9,536 bases of DNA, taken from positions 1-9,536 of the forward strand of contig JAOPZD010000655.1 of assembly GCA_025964295.1 (NCBI GenBank), given 5' to 3'. Positions 1-6,234 of the stretch are shown here, one piece after another (positions within the stretch are counted from its first letter, which is position 1; every line of letters begins with the position of its first letter). The translations under genes and the position numbers were made by a program. Below the pieces are notes generated by a model. The model searched no databases. It saw nothing but the letters and a program-made list of their open reading frames with translations, and was not told where the DNA came from. This DNA is from Conexibacter sp. (lineage in GTDB: Bacteria > Actinomycetota > Thermoleophilia > Solirubrobacterales > Solirubrobacteraceae).

Positions 1-482
1 GCTACCTGCGCAACTCGGCCTTCAACAAGTCGAAGGACGGCGGGCCCGACTACCACCTCGCCGCCGACCTGACGGGCCAGGCCAACCACCTGGGCGTCAC
101 GATCGAGGCCGACATCATCAAGCAGAAGCTGCCGGAGAACAACGGCGGCTACAACGCGCTCAACGCGCTGGGCAACGGCGCCTACGGCAAGACGAACAAG
201 CTGGTCTACGAGAAGCTGACCAGCGACAACCCGATCGACCTGACCCGCTACCAGCTGCTCAACTGCTACGCGGGCCGGGCGCCGCTGATCAACAGCGGCG
301 GCGCGTCCTCCGGCGCGACCGACCTCGCCGAGGCGGTCCGCACGGCGGTCATCAACAAGCGCGCGGGCGGCACGGGCCTGATCTCGGGCCGCAAGGCGTT
401 CCAGCGCCCGATGCCCGAGGGCGTCGAGCTGCTGCAGGCGATCCAGGACGTGTACCTGGCCGACGAGGTCACGATCGCGTAG
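1..482 (+). CDS. fbaB: Class I fructose-bisphosphate aldolase FbaB, C-terminal part (5' end outside window)
   Basis: Reading from base 3, 159 residues are visible before TAG at 480-482. The enzyme reversibly splits fructose 1,6-bisphosphate into glyceraldehyde 3-phosphate and dihydroxyacetone phosphate through a Schiff base, in cytosolic glycolysis and gluconeogenesis. The visible part follows the E. coli FbaB (DhnA-type) C-terminus, as I remember it, almost without gaps: YLRNSAF at the start, [30 protein letters not shown] and [12 protein letters not shown], ending in [12 protein letters not shown]. The lysine in ADIIK (codon 120-122) is the likely Schiff-base residue by comparison with archaeal-type class I aldolases. 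LINSGG and SGRKAF are the likely phosphate-binding loops. E. coli FbaB is about 350 residues, so a little under half is seen here. It is not the metal-dependent class II type. Promoter and N-terminus lie outside the window. Confidence 0.95.
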   Translation, partial: YLRNSAFNKSKDGGPDYHLAADLTGQANHLGVTIEADIIKQKLPENNGGYNALNALGNGAYGKTNKLVYEKLTSDNPIDLTRYQLLNCYAGRAPLINSGGASSGATDLAEAVRTAVINKRAGGTGLISGRKAFQRPMPEGVELLQAIQDVYLADEVTIA

Positions 483-488
483 GCGACT

Positions 489-506
489 GCGGCGCGACTG
501 CGCCGC
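489..506 (+). terminator. Short GC hairpin after fbaB
   Basis: Six bases after the fbaB stop there is a perfect 7-bp stem, GCGGCGC/GCGCCGC, with a four-base GACT loop. No T-run follows, so it is not a canonical intrinsic terminator. U-less GC hairpins at gene ends are common in GC-rich actinobacteria, so a termination or 3'-end-protecting role is plausible but inferred. Confidence 0.4.
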
Positions 507-530
507 GATCGCGACGAGGCTGCAACATCG

Positions 531-571
531 CACCCGCCGCACCCGGGCTCCGGCCTAGGGTCCGGCGGGTG
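531..571 (+). repeat. Inverted repeat spanning the nuclease start codon
   Basis: CACCCGCCG (531-539) pairs with CGGCGGGTG (563-571). After a two-base internal mismatch, CCC (542-544) pairs with GGG (558-560), and a small GGC/GCC pairing is possible inside. The right arm ends with the GTG start codon of the nuclease gene (569-571), and the putative -10 hexamer (556-561) lies in the inner part. It may be a second terminator-like hairpin for fbaB, a protein-binding dyad, or chance in GC-rich DNA. If the nuclease transcript begins at the GTG, the hairpin would not form in that mRNA. Confidence 0.45.
556..561 (+). promoter_or_regulatory. Putative -10 element of a leaderless nuclease promoter
   Basis: TAGGGT fits the actinobacterial TANNNT -10 consensus and ends exactly 7 nt before the GTG at 569. 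Transcription would therefore start on or next to the start codon and give a leaderless mRNA. No recognisable TTGACA-like -35 lies 16-19 nt upstream, which is usual for actinobacterial promoters. The alternative reading is that AGGG (557-560), 8 nt before the GTG, is a weak ribosome-binding site. The same spacing recurs before the genes starting at 3559 and 6206. Confidence 0.45.
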
Positions 572-1072
572 CTTCGCGTTGTCCCCTGGATCCTCGTCGT
601 GCTGCTCGCGGGCGGCTACGGCTACACGCGCGCGGGAGACGATCCCGCGCCGTCGTCGTCCTCCGGGACCGCGACGGTCGTCCGCGTGGTCGACGGCGAC
701 ACGATCGTCGCCGACGTCGGCGGCCGCGAGGAGCGCGTCCGCTACATCGGCGTCGACACGCCCGAGACGGTCAAGCCGCGCACGCCGGTGCAGTGCTTCG
801 GCAAGAAGGCGTCGGCCGAGAACCACCGGCTCGTCGAGGGCGAGCGTGTCCGGCTGGTCGCCGACGCCGAGGCGCGCGACCGCTACGGGCGCCTGCTGGC
901 CTACGTCTACCGCGCCTCCGACGGGCTGTTCGTCAACGCCGAGCTGGTCCGCGGCGGGTACGCGACGCCGCTGACGATCGCGCCGAACGTGCGCTTCGCC
1001 GACCGCTTCCGCACGCTCGCCGCGCAGGCGCGCGAGGCCGGGCGCGGGTTATGGAGCGCCTGTGAGCGGTAG
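569..1072 (+). CDS. Secreted or membrane-anchored thermonuclease (staphylococcal nuclease family)
   Basis: This is a 167-residue SNase-family nuclease, Ca2+-dependent in characterised members and hydrolysing DNA and RNA phosphodiester bonds. Residues 4-18 are strongly hydrophobic and form a signal peptide or N-terminal anchor, followed by a Ser/Pro-rich linker (25-33). The OB-fold core starts near residue 35. The catalytic set is complete by comparison with S. aureus nuclease: VDGDT (D42, D44) for metal binding, RYIGVDTPE (R58, D63, T64, E66), and DRYGR (R108). C76 and C165 could form a disulfide once exported. The GTG at 569 is chosen because it keeps the full hydrophobic segment and lies 7 nt after a TAGGGT hexamer; the next in-frame GTG (599) would remove most of that segment. 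The gene overlaps the following small membrane-protein gene by 11 bp, suggesting translational coupling. Likely roles are nucleic-acid scavenging or degradation outside the membrane; no toxin or restriction partner is visible. Confidence 0.93.
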   Translation: MLRVVPWILVVLLAGGYGYTRAGDDPAPSSSSGTATVVRVVDGDTIVADVGGREERVRYIGVDTPETVKPRTPVQCFGKKASAENHRLVEGERVRLVADAEARDRYGRLLAYVYRASDGLFVNAELVRGGYATPLTIAPNVRFADRFRTLAAQAREAGRGLWSACER

Positions 1073-1325
1073 CCTCTCGAGGCCGATGCGCATGCGTCAG
1101 AGCCTCGCCCAGCTCGAACGGGCGTTCGTCGATGAGATCGAGCAGGACCGCGACCAAGCCGAGCGCCTCCGGCGCGAGGCCGAGCGGCGTGCGCGCAAGC
1201 GCCACCTGGACAAGACCCACAAGCGCGGGTCGATGCGCTTCGGGCTGCTCTACCTGATCCTCATCGCGACCGCCGCGCTCGTGACGCTGGCGATGTTCGA
1301 GACGCTGTACTACGTGATGGGCTGA
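1062..1325 (+). CDS. Small coiled-coil protein with one C-terminal membrane helix, unknown function
   Basis: The protein is 87 residues from the GTG at 1062. Residues 12-50 are highly charged and predicted helical (Gln/Glu/Arg-rich, coiled-coil-like), then a basic stretch (KRHLDKTHKRG) precedes one hydrophobic helix at about 60-80. The positive-inside rule predicts a cytoplasmic N-terminus and a tail-anchored topology. I do not recognise a named family. The start is ambiguous. GTG 1062 has GGAG five bases upstream (1053-1056) and overlaps the nuclease gene by 11 bp. ATG 1086 or 1092 would avoid the overlap, and GAGG at 1079-1082 lies nine bases before ATG 1092, which may be the true start. 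Either choice leaves the membrane helix intact. Position suggests co-expression with the nuclease. The gene end is convergent with csrA, 15 bp away. Confidence 0.7.
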   Translation: MSGSLSRPMRMRQSLAQLERAFVDEIEQDRDQAERLRREAERRARKRHLDKTHKRGSMRFGLLYLILIATAALVTLAMFETLYYVMG

Positions 1326-1339
1326 CGCCCGGCGGGGCG
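1326..1339. terminator. Hairpin between convergent small membrane-protein gene and csrA
   Basis: CGCCC (1326-1330) and GGGCG (1335-1339) pair around a GGCG loop, filling the 15-bp gap between the TGA of the plus-strand gene and the TAA of csrA. A competing stem GGCGG/CCGCC (1336-1340/1346-1350) has the csrA stop codon in its loop. Both are short and lack T-runs. Position between convergent genes favours a compact bidirectional terminator, but in DNA this GC-rich short hairpins arise by chance. Confidence 0.3.
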
Positions 1340-1340
1340 G

Positions 1341-1592
1341 TTACTCCGCCGCGGTGCCGAGCTTGCGCAGCGCCTCATCGACCTCGCCGCGGATGCCGCC
1401 GTCGGCCGCGCTCTCGACCGCGCCGTTGCGCTCCTGCTGGATCTCGAGGTAGACCTCTTTGCGGAAGACCGGGATGTCCCGCGGGGCCTGGATCCCGATG
1501 CGCACCTTCTCGCCCATGATGGACAGAACGGAGACTTCGATGTCGTCTCCGATCATGATGCTCTGGTTGGACTTTCGTGTCAGTACGAGCAT
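1341..1592 (-). CDS. csrA: Translational regulator CsrA (RsmA)
   Basis: This 83-residue CsrA is a dimeric RNA-binding regulator that binds GGA motifs, usually over ribosome-binding sites, and alters translation or stability of mRNAs. The protein starts [20 protein letters not shown] and has the signature [19 protein letters not shown]. The key RNA-binding residues of E. coli CsrA, L4, R6 and R44, are all present at the same numbering. About 22 extra residues (62-83, charged, Ala/Glu-rich) extend the C-terminus beyond the E. coli protein. The ATG at 1592 has an excellent Shine-Dalgarno GGGAGG (1602-1607, minus strand) nine bases upstream, unlike most other genes here. In Gram-positive bacteria csrA is usually linked to flagellar genes and antagonised by FliW; neither is in this window. 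It is divergent from the HTH/RGG-like gene at 1821 and convergent with the small membrane-protein gene. Confidence 0.97.
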   Translation of the reverse strand: MLVLTRKSNQSIMIGDDIEVSVLSIMGEKVRIGIQAPRDIPVFRKEVYLEIQQERNGAVESAADGGIRGEVDEALRKLGTAAE

Positions 1593-1593
1593 G

Positions 1594-1617
1594 GTTGGAC
1601 GCCTCCCAACGTCCCTG
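1594..1617 (-). promoter_or_regulatory. csrA leader: RBS hairpin and candidate CsrA-binding GGA sites
   Basis: Read on the minus strand, CAGGGACGT (1617-1609) resembles the CsrA consensus core CARGGAUGU with one mismatch. Directly after it, GTTGG (1610-1606) and CCAAC (1598-1594) form a 5-bp stem with a 7-base loop, and the ribosome-binding site GGGAGG (1607-1602) spans the top of that stem and the loop, giving a second GGA. CsrA prefers GGA in hairpin loops and represses its own translation in some bacteria, so autoregulation here is a reasonable inference. The two GGA triplets are only 8 nt apart, shorter than the spacing optimal for bridging by one dimer. Confidence 0.45.
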
Positions 1618-1654
1618 CCACCGGGCGATCGAGTCTCGCAGGGCCGGTGCCCAC

Positions 1655-1679
1655 ATGCAAGCGGAGCGAAACCTTGCAT
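1655..1679. promoter_or_regulatory. Dyad ATGCAAG-N11-CTTGCAT in the csrA divergent region
   Basis: A perfect 7-bp inverted repeat (1655-1661 and 1673-1679) lies 62 bp upstream of the csrA start and 140 bp upstream of the gene at 1821. Half-site centres are 18 bp apart, somewhat under two helical turns. It is AT-richer than its surroundings, which makes it stand out. It may be an operator for either divergent gene. I found no clear TANNNT -10 for csrA in this 228-bp region. Confidence 0.3.
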
Positions 1680-1802
1680 ATGCGGGAACGACGTCGGATG
1701 ACGAACCTTGCCCCAAATACCTGTGCGAAGTCGCGGCGCGGGACGTCGGGCATCGGACCGCAGCCTGACGCACCGGCCCGACGTACCGCCCGGACTCTCG
1801 AC

Positions 1803-1808
1803 TAGGAT
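1803..1808 (+). promoter_or_regulatory. Putative -10 element (TAGGAT) for the gene at 1821
   Basis: TAGGAT matches TANNNT and ends 12 nt before the ATG at 1821, which would give a leader of roughly 5-7 nt. No convincing -35 is visible. The same bases (AGGA, 1804-1807) could be read as a distant Shine-Dalgarno, but 13 nt of spacing is long, so the promoter reading is preferred. Confidence 0.4.
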
Positions 1809-1820
1809 GGCGACCTTCGC

Positions 1821-2375
1821 ATGGCCAGACGATCGCTCCGCCCTCATCTGAACCAGATCCGGACGTGGGTGCGCCAGGGGCGCACCGACGCGTGGGTCGC
1901 CCACCAGCTGGAGGTCACCGTCCAGCAGATCGAAGCCTTCAAGAAGGAGAACGATCTGCTCCCGGACGGCGAGACCTCCGAGGCTCCCGGCGTCGACTTC
2001 GACGACGAGATCGACCTGCGCGCCGAGGACGACGCGCTGATCGCCGCCGAGCTGGAGGCCGAGGCCGCCCGCAAGGCGGAGGCGGGTGAGGACGAGGAGC
2101 CCTCCGAGGAGGAGGGCGACGACGACGCGCCCAAGCGCCGCCGCGGCCGCCGCGGCGGGCGTGGCCGGGCGCGCGTGAAGAAGGGGTCCAGCTACGAGGG
2201 CACCTTCGACCACGGCGAAGAGGGCTACGGCCTGTGGCTCGACCCGGCGGTCGCCGACGACGGCGTCTACGCCGAGCACTGGGCGGGTCACCGCGAGGTC
2301 GAGGTGACGGTCGAGGCCGACCAGATCGTCATCAAGCGCGTCGGCGGAGATGCCGACGACGCCGACGAAGACTGA
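1821..2375 (+). CDS. HTH-like / acidic linker / RGG-like protein, unknown function
   Basis: The protein has 184 residues and I recognise no named family. Four parts are visible. Residues 8-45 look like a small helical DNA-binding module: [20 protein letters not shown] reads like the recognition region of a helix-turn-helix that senses the order of short helices. Residues 51-103 are a strongly acidic Asp/Glu/Ala linker. Residues 105-121 are an Arg/Gly-rich basic stretch ([18 protein letters not shown]), resembling RGG-type RNA-binding segments. Residues 122-174 form a compact domain ([20 protein letters not shown], then beta-like [15 protein letters not shown]). The tail is again acidic. A nucleic-acid-binding role is suggested by composition only. 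It is divergent from csrA and overlaps the GNAT gene by 26 bp, so the two are probably one operon. The ATG at 1821 lacks a close ribosome-binding site but lies just after TAGGAT. Confidence 0.85.
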   Translation: MARRSLRPHLNQIRTWVRQGRTDAWVAHQLEVTVQQIEAFKKENDLLPDGETSEAPGVDFDDEIDLRAEDDALIAAELEAEAARKAEAGEDEEPSEEEGDDDAPKRRRGRRGGRGRARVKKGSSYEGTFDHGEEGYGLWLDPAVADDGVYAEHWAGHREVEVTVEADQIVIKRVGGDADDADED

Positions 2376-3210
2376 CGCCGCCGGCACGGGCGCGCCGCTC
2401 GAGCGCGCCTTCGCGTTCGAACGGGCGATGCACGCTGCGGCGGGGCGGACGGTCACCGCGGCCTGGGGACAGGCGTTCCTGTCCCCCGAGATCGACCGCT
2501 GCTATGACCGCAACCTGCTCTGGGCGGTCGGCGACGCCGGCGGCCTGAGCGCCGCGCGGCTCGACGCCCAGGCCGAGCGCCTGCTCGGCGGCGAAGGGAT
2601 GGCCCACCGCCGGCTGCTGCTCGAGCCGGCGGCCGAGGCGCGGCTGCGCGAGGAGCTCGTCGCGCTCGGCTACGACGCGGGCCGCCACGTCTTCCAGGTG
2701 CATGCGGGCGCCGCGGCGGGCGTCCTGCCGGACGCCGTGGCGGGCGTCGACGTGCGCGAGGTCTCCGTCCAGGCGGTCCTCGACGCCACCGAGCGCTACC
2801 TGAGGACCGACCCGGACACGCCCTACGGCCGCGACGCCCGGACGCGCCGGCACCTGATCGAGCACCACCGCACCTACGGGCCGGCCGGCGCGGACGAGCG
2901 GCGCTTCGCGGTGTGCGACGGCGACGCGGTGGTCGCCTGGGCCCGGCTGTGGACCCGTGGCGCCGAGGCGCAGGTCGAGGACGTCGTCTGCCTGGTCGAG
3001 CACCGCGGCCGCGGCTACGGGCGCGCGGTCGTCACCGCGGCGACACGAGCGGCGCTGGCCGGCGATCCGCAGCTGCTGTTCATCGTCGCCGACGCCGGCG
3101 ACTGGCCGAAGGAGCTGTACGCGCGCCTGGGCTATGAGACGGCGGGCGCCCTGGGCGTGTACCTGCGCTTCGCGCGGATGCCGCAGACCAGCGGGCCGGG
3201 CGCGGCGTGA
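2350..3210 (+). CDS. GNAT-family N-acetyltransferase
   Basis: This is a 286-residue protein of the GCN5-related acetyltransferase fold, which transfers an acyl group from CoA to an amine; the substrate is unknown. The acetyl-CoA-binding motif A is at residues 211-227: [20 protein letters not shown] contains RxxGxG as R219, G222, G224. A typical C-terminal motif B follows ([17 protein letters not shown], 252-268). The N-terminal 120 residues resemble a second, degenerate GNAT-like half: the segment [10 protein letters not shown]...[10 protein letters not shown]...YDRNLLWAV reads like the start of actinobacterial two-lobed GNAT proteins. Start: ATG 2350 overlaps the upstream gene by 26 bp, with GGAG directly abutting it, too close for an ideal ribosome-binding site. 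The next in-frame start (2428) would delete conserved-looking sequence, so reinitiation at 2350 is preferred. It could be an aminoglycoside-type, protein or small-molecule acetyltransferase. Confidence 0.88.
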   Translation: MPTTPTKTDAAGTGAPLERAFAFERAMHAAAGRTVTAAWGQAFLSPEIDRCYDRNLLWAVGDAGGLSAARLDAQAERLLGGEGMAHRRLLLEPAAEARLREELVALGYDAGRHVFQVHAGAAAGVLPDAVAGVDVREVSVQAVLDATERYLRTDPDTPYGRDARTRRHLIEHHRTYGPAGADERRFAVCDGDAVVAWARLWTRGAEAQVEDVVCLVEHRGRGYGRAVVTAATRAALAGDPQLLFIVADAGDWPKELYARLGYETAGALGVYLRFARMPQTSGPGAA

Positions 3211-3226
3211 GCCGGGCGGCGGCTCA
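3208..3226. terminator. Palindromic bidirectional terminator containing both stop codons
   Basis: TGAGCCG (3208-3214) pairs perfectly with CGGCTCA (3220-3226) around a GGCGG loop. The first three bases are the TGA of the GNAT gene, and the last three are the TGA, on the other strand, of the convergent gene at 3224-3559. An alternative stem, CGGCGG/CCGCCG (3217-3222/3229-3234), competes with it. No T-run follows on either side, so termination in the strict intrinsic sense is not certain. Confidence 0.5.
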
Positions 3227-3559
3227 GTCCGCCGGGCGCGGGTCCAGGCGCCGGCCGCCGGCGTAGTCGTAGGCCTCGCGGACGTAGCGGCCGAACGCCG
3301 CGTCGGCGGTCGTCCGCGCGTCCCACGCCCAGGGCGCGCCCGGCGCGACCTTGTAGGCGATGTCGGTGCACCAGCTCGTGCCCTGGTCGTAGAGGTCGAC
3401 GAGCTCGTCGATCGTGAACGGGCCGCCGAGGCGGCGGCGCAGCTCGGCGAGGATCGCCTCGACGACGCGGTCCATCGCCATGCGCTCGTCGGGCAGCGAC
3501 TCGTTCACGCGGCGGGCGCCCTGCTGCCACTGGTACATCGAGGTCTCGAACTGGCCCAT
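3224..3559 (-). CDS. Conserved-looking hypothetical protein, 111 residues
   Basis: The protein is cytosolic, with no signal peptide or membrane helix. The N-terminal half (residues 1-45) is helical and basic, including a QWQQGARRVNE segment and the amphipathic helix MDRVVEAILAELRRRLG. A short region FTIDELVDLYDQGTSWCTDIAYKVAP (48-73) reads like a folded domain core, followed by WAWDARTTADAAFGRYVREAYDYAGGRR. Codon pattern and third-position GC match a real gene, and the start and stop fit neighbouring signals: TAGCCT lies exactly 7 nt before the ATG, and the stop codon forms one end of a palindrome. I do not recognise the family and assign no function. It follows divIC by 27 bp on the same strand, so it may be read from its own leaderless promoter, by read-through from divIC, or both. 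Most actinobacteria carry a DUF501 gene after divIC; this sequence does not look like DUF501 to me. Confidence 0.8.
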   Translation of the reverse strand: MGQFETSMYQWQQGARRVNESLPDERMAMDRVVEAILAELRRRLGGPFTIDELVDLYDQGTSWCTDIAYKVAPGAPWAWDARTTADAAFGRYVREAYDYAGGRRLDPRPAD

Positions 3560-3566
3560 CGGGGCC

Positions 3567-3580
3567 AGGCTAGCGAGCCT
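3567..3580 (-). promoter_or_regulatory. Putative leaderless -10 (TAGCCT) inside a small hairpin
   Basis: On the minus strand TAGCCT (3572-3567) fits TANNNT and ends 7 nt before the ATG at 3559. It overlaps the right arm of a perfect 5-bp inverted repeat, AGGCT-CGCT-AGCCT (3580-3567), which begins 6 nt after the divIC stop codon and could be a weak divIC terminator. No purine-rich ribosome-binding site precedes the ATG (the 7 nt are GGCCCCG), which supports a leaderless transcript. Confidence 0.45.
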
Positions 3581-3586
3581 CGCGCG

Positions 3587-3967
3587 TCACTTGTCGCCGG
3601 GCAGGCCCTTGACGATGAACGGCCGCTCGCCGGGCTTGACGAGCCCCAGTCGGCGCGCCTCGCGCTCCAGCGTCCGCGGGTTGTTCAGCGCCAGCCGCCG
3701 CGCCCGCAGGCGCTTGTTCTCGGCCTGCAGCTTCCCGACCTCCGCCCGCCGCGCCTGCGCCTCGCGGTAGGTGTGGAAGAAGCTGATCGACGGCCCCACG
3801 TAGAGCGCGACGACGCCCAGCAGCACCACGAGCAGGGCGACCCGCCCCACGCGATCCCACCGAATGGCCCGGCCCCCACCCGCGACCACGCGCGGCCGCT
3901 GCTGAGGGCGGCGATCCGTGGAGGGACGGGAGCGCGCGTGCGCCGCGGACTGGCGGGCTGGGGACAT
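3587..3967 (-). CDS. divIC: Septum formation initiator DivIC/FtsB-like protein
   Basis: This 126-residue bitopic membrane protein belongs to the FtsB/DivIC family, which bridges FtsL and FtsQ/DivIB in the divisome and helps trigger septal peptidoglycan synthesis. The cytoplasmic N-terminus (1-39) is basic and Pro/Gln-rich. One membrane helix is at about 40-58 (VGRVALLVVLLGVVALYVG). An extracytoplasmic coiled coil runs from 64 to 92 (REAQARRAEVGKLQAENKRL). The family motif follows: LNNPRTLEREARRLGLVKPGE (94-114). An in-frame TAG lies immediately before the ATG at 3967, so the protein cannot start further upstream. Location after eno is the normal actinobacterial arrangement and supports the call over generic coiled-coil proteins. 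No Shine-Dalgarno is present in the 15 bases before the ATG; the only good one (GGGAGG) is about 33 bases upstream. Confidence 0.9.
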   Translation of the reverse strand: MSPARQSAAHARSRPSTDRRPQQRPRVVAGGGRAIRWDRVGRVALLVVLLGVVALYVGPSISFFHTYREAQARRAEVGKLQAENKRLRARRLALNNPRTLEREARRLGLVKPGERPFIVKGLPGDK

Positions 3968-4051
3968 CTAAGTCGCGGTTCGCCCCGCGCGCGCACGTTC
4001 CTCCCTCGTTCGGCGCATGGACGATCCCGCCCACGCGCCGCCCCCGGTGCA

Positions 4052-4098
4052 TCGAGGGACGACTGAACCACGCCCTCGGTGGTTGAGTCGTCCCTCGA
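4052..4098 (-). terminator. Long near-perfect hairpin downstream of eno
   Basis: Bases 4052-4071 and 4079-4098 are complementary over 20 positions with a single mismatch (G4065 opposite G4085), around a 7-base loop. The stem begins 22 nt after the eno stop codon in the direction of transcription. It is followed by GC-rich sequence, not a U-run. It is by far the strongest secondary structure in the window. It could terminate or attenuate transcription between eno and divIC, or protect the eno mRNA 3' end while permitting weaker divIC expression. Confidence 0.6.
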
Positions 4099-4119
4099 CG
4101 GACTGTGGCGGTTCGCTCG

Positions 4120-6206
<2,087 letters not shown>

Positions 6207-6209
6207 CCG

Positions 6210-6233
6210 CCGCAGGCTACACGCGCTCTGCGG
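6210..6233 (-). promoter_or_regulatory. Leaderless mazG promoter nested in an inverted repeat
   Basis: On the minus strand TAGCCT (6219-6214) ends 7 nt before the GTG of mazG, with GCGGCGG between them and no purine-rich ribosome-binding site. It overlaps a 6-bp inverted repeat, CCGCAG (6233-6228) and CTGCGG (6215-6210), that starts directly after the foldase stop codon (6235-6237) and could form a weak terminator for that gene. Terminator-like hairpin and promoter thus share about 24 bp. Confidence 0.45.
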
Positions 6234-6234
6234 A

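Noticed and set aside
504..513. CGCGATCGCG palindrome containing GCGATCGC, like the cyanobacterial HIP1 repeat
   Set aside because: GCGATCGC recurs inside several genes here as ordinary Ala-Ile-Ala type codons in GC-rich DNA, and no other cyanobacterial trait is present.
1336..1350. GGCGG-TTACT-CCGCC hairpin over the csrA stop codon as a regulatory element
   Set aside because: Only 5 bp and in competition with the hairpin at 1326-1339; too weak in this GC context to list as its own feature.
1341..2456. Minus-strand frame extending csrA upstream to 371 codons
   Set aside because: CsrA begins at ATG 1592 with a strong ribosome-binding site and canonical N-terminus MLVLTR; the upstream part is antisense to the gene at 1821.
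3685..4000. GTG at about 3996 with a strong GGGAGGAA, opening a frame overlapping divIC
   Set aside because: The frame is offset from divIC and encodes low-complexity Arg/Ser/Trp-rich sequence with no similarity to anything I know; the divIC frame carries the conserved motifs. The strong ribosome-binding site is noted in the leader-peptide finding.
2957..4066. 369-codon plus-strand frame across the GNAT gene end, the hypothetical gene and divIC
   Set aside because: It runs antisense to two supported genes, is Arg/Ala/Pro low-complexity, and has no start signal or domain.
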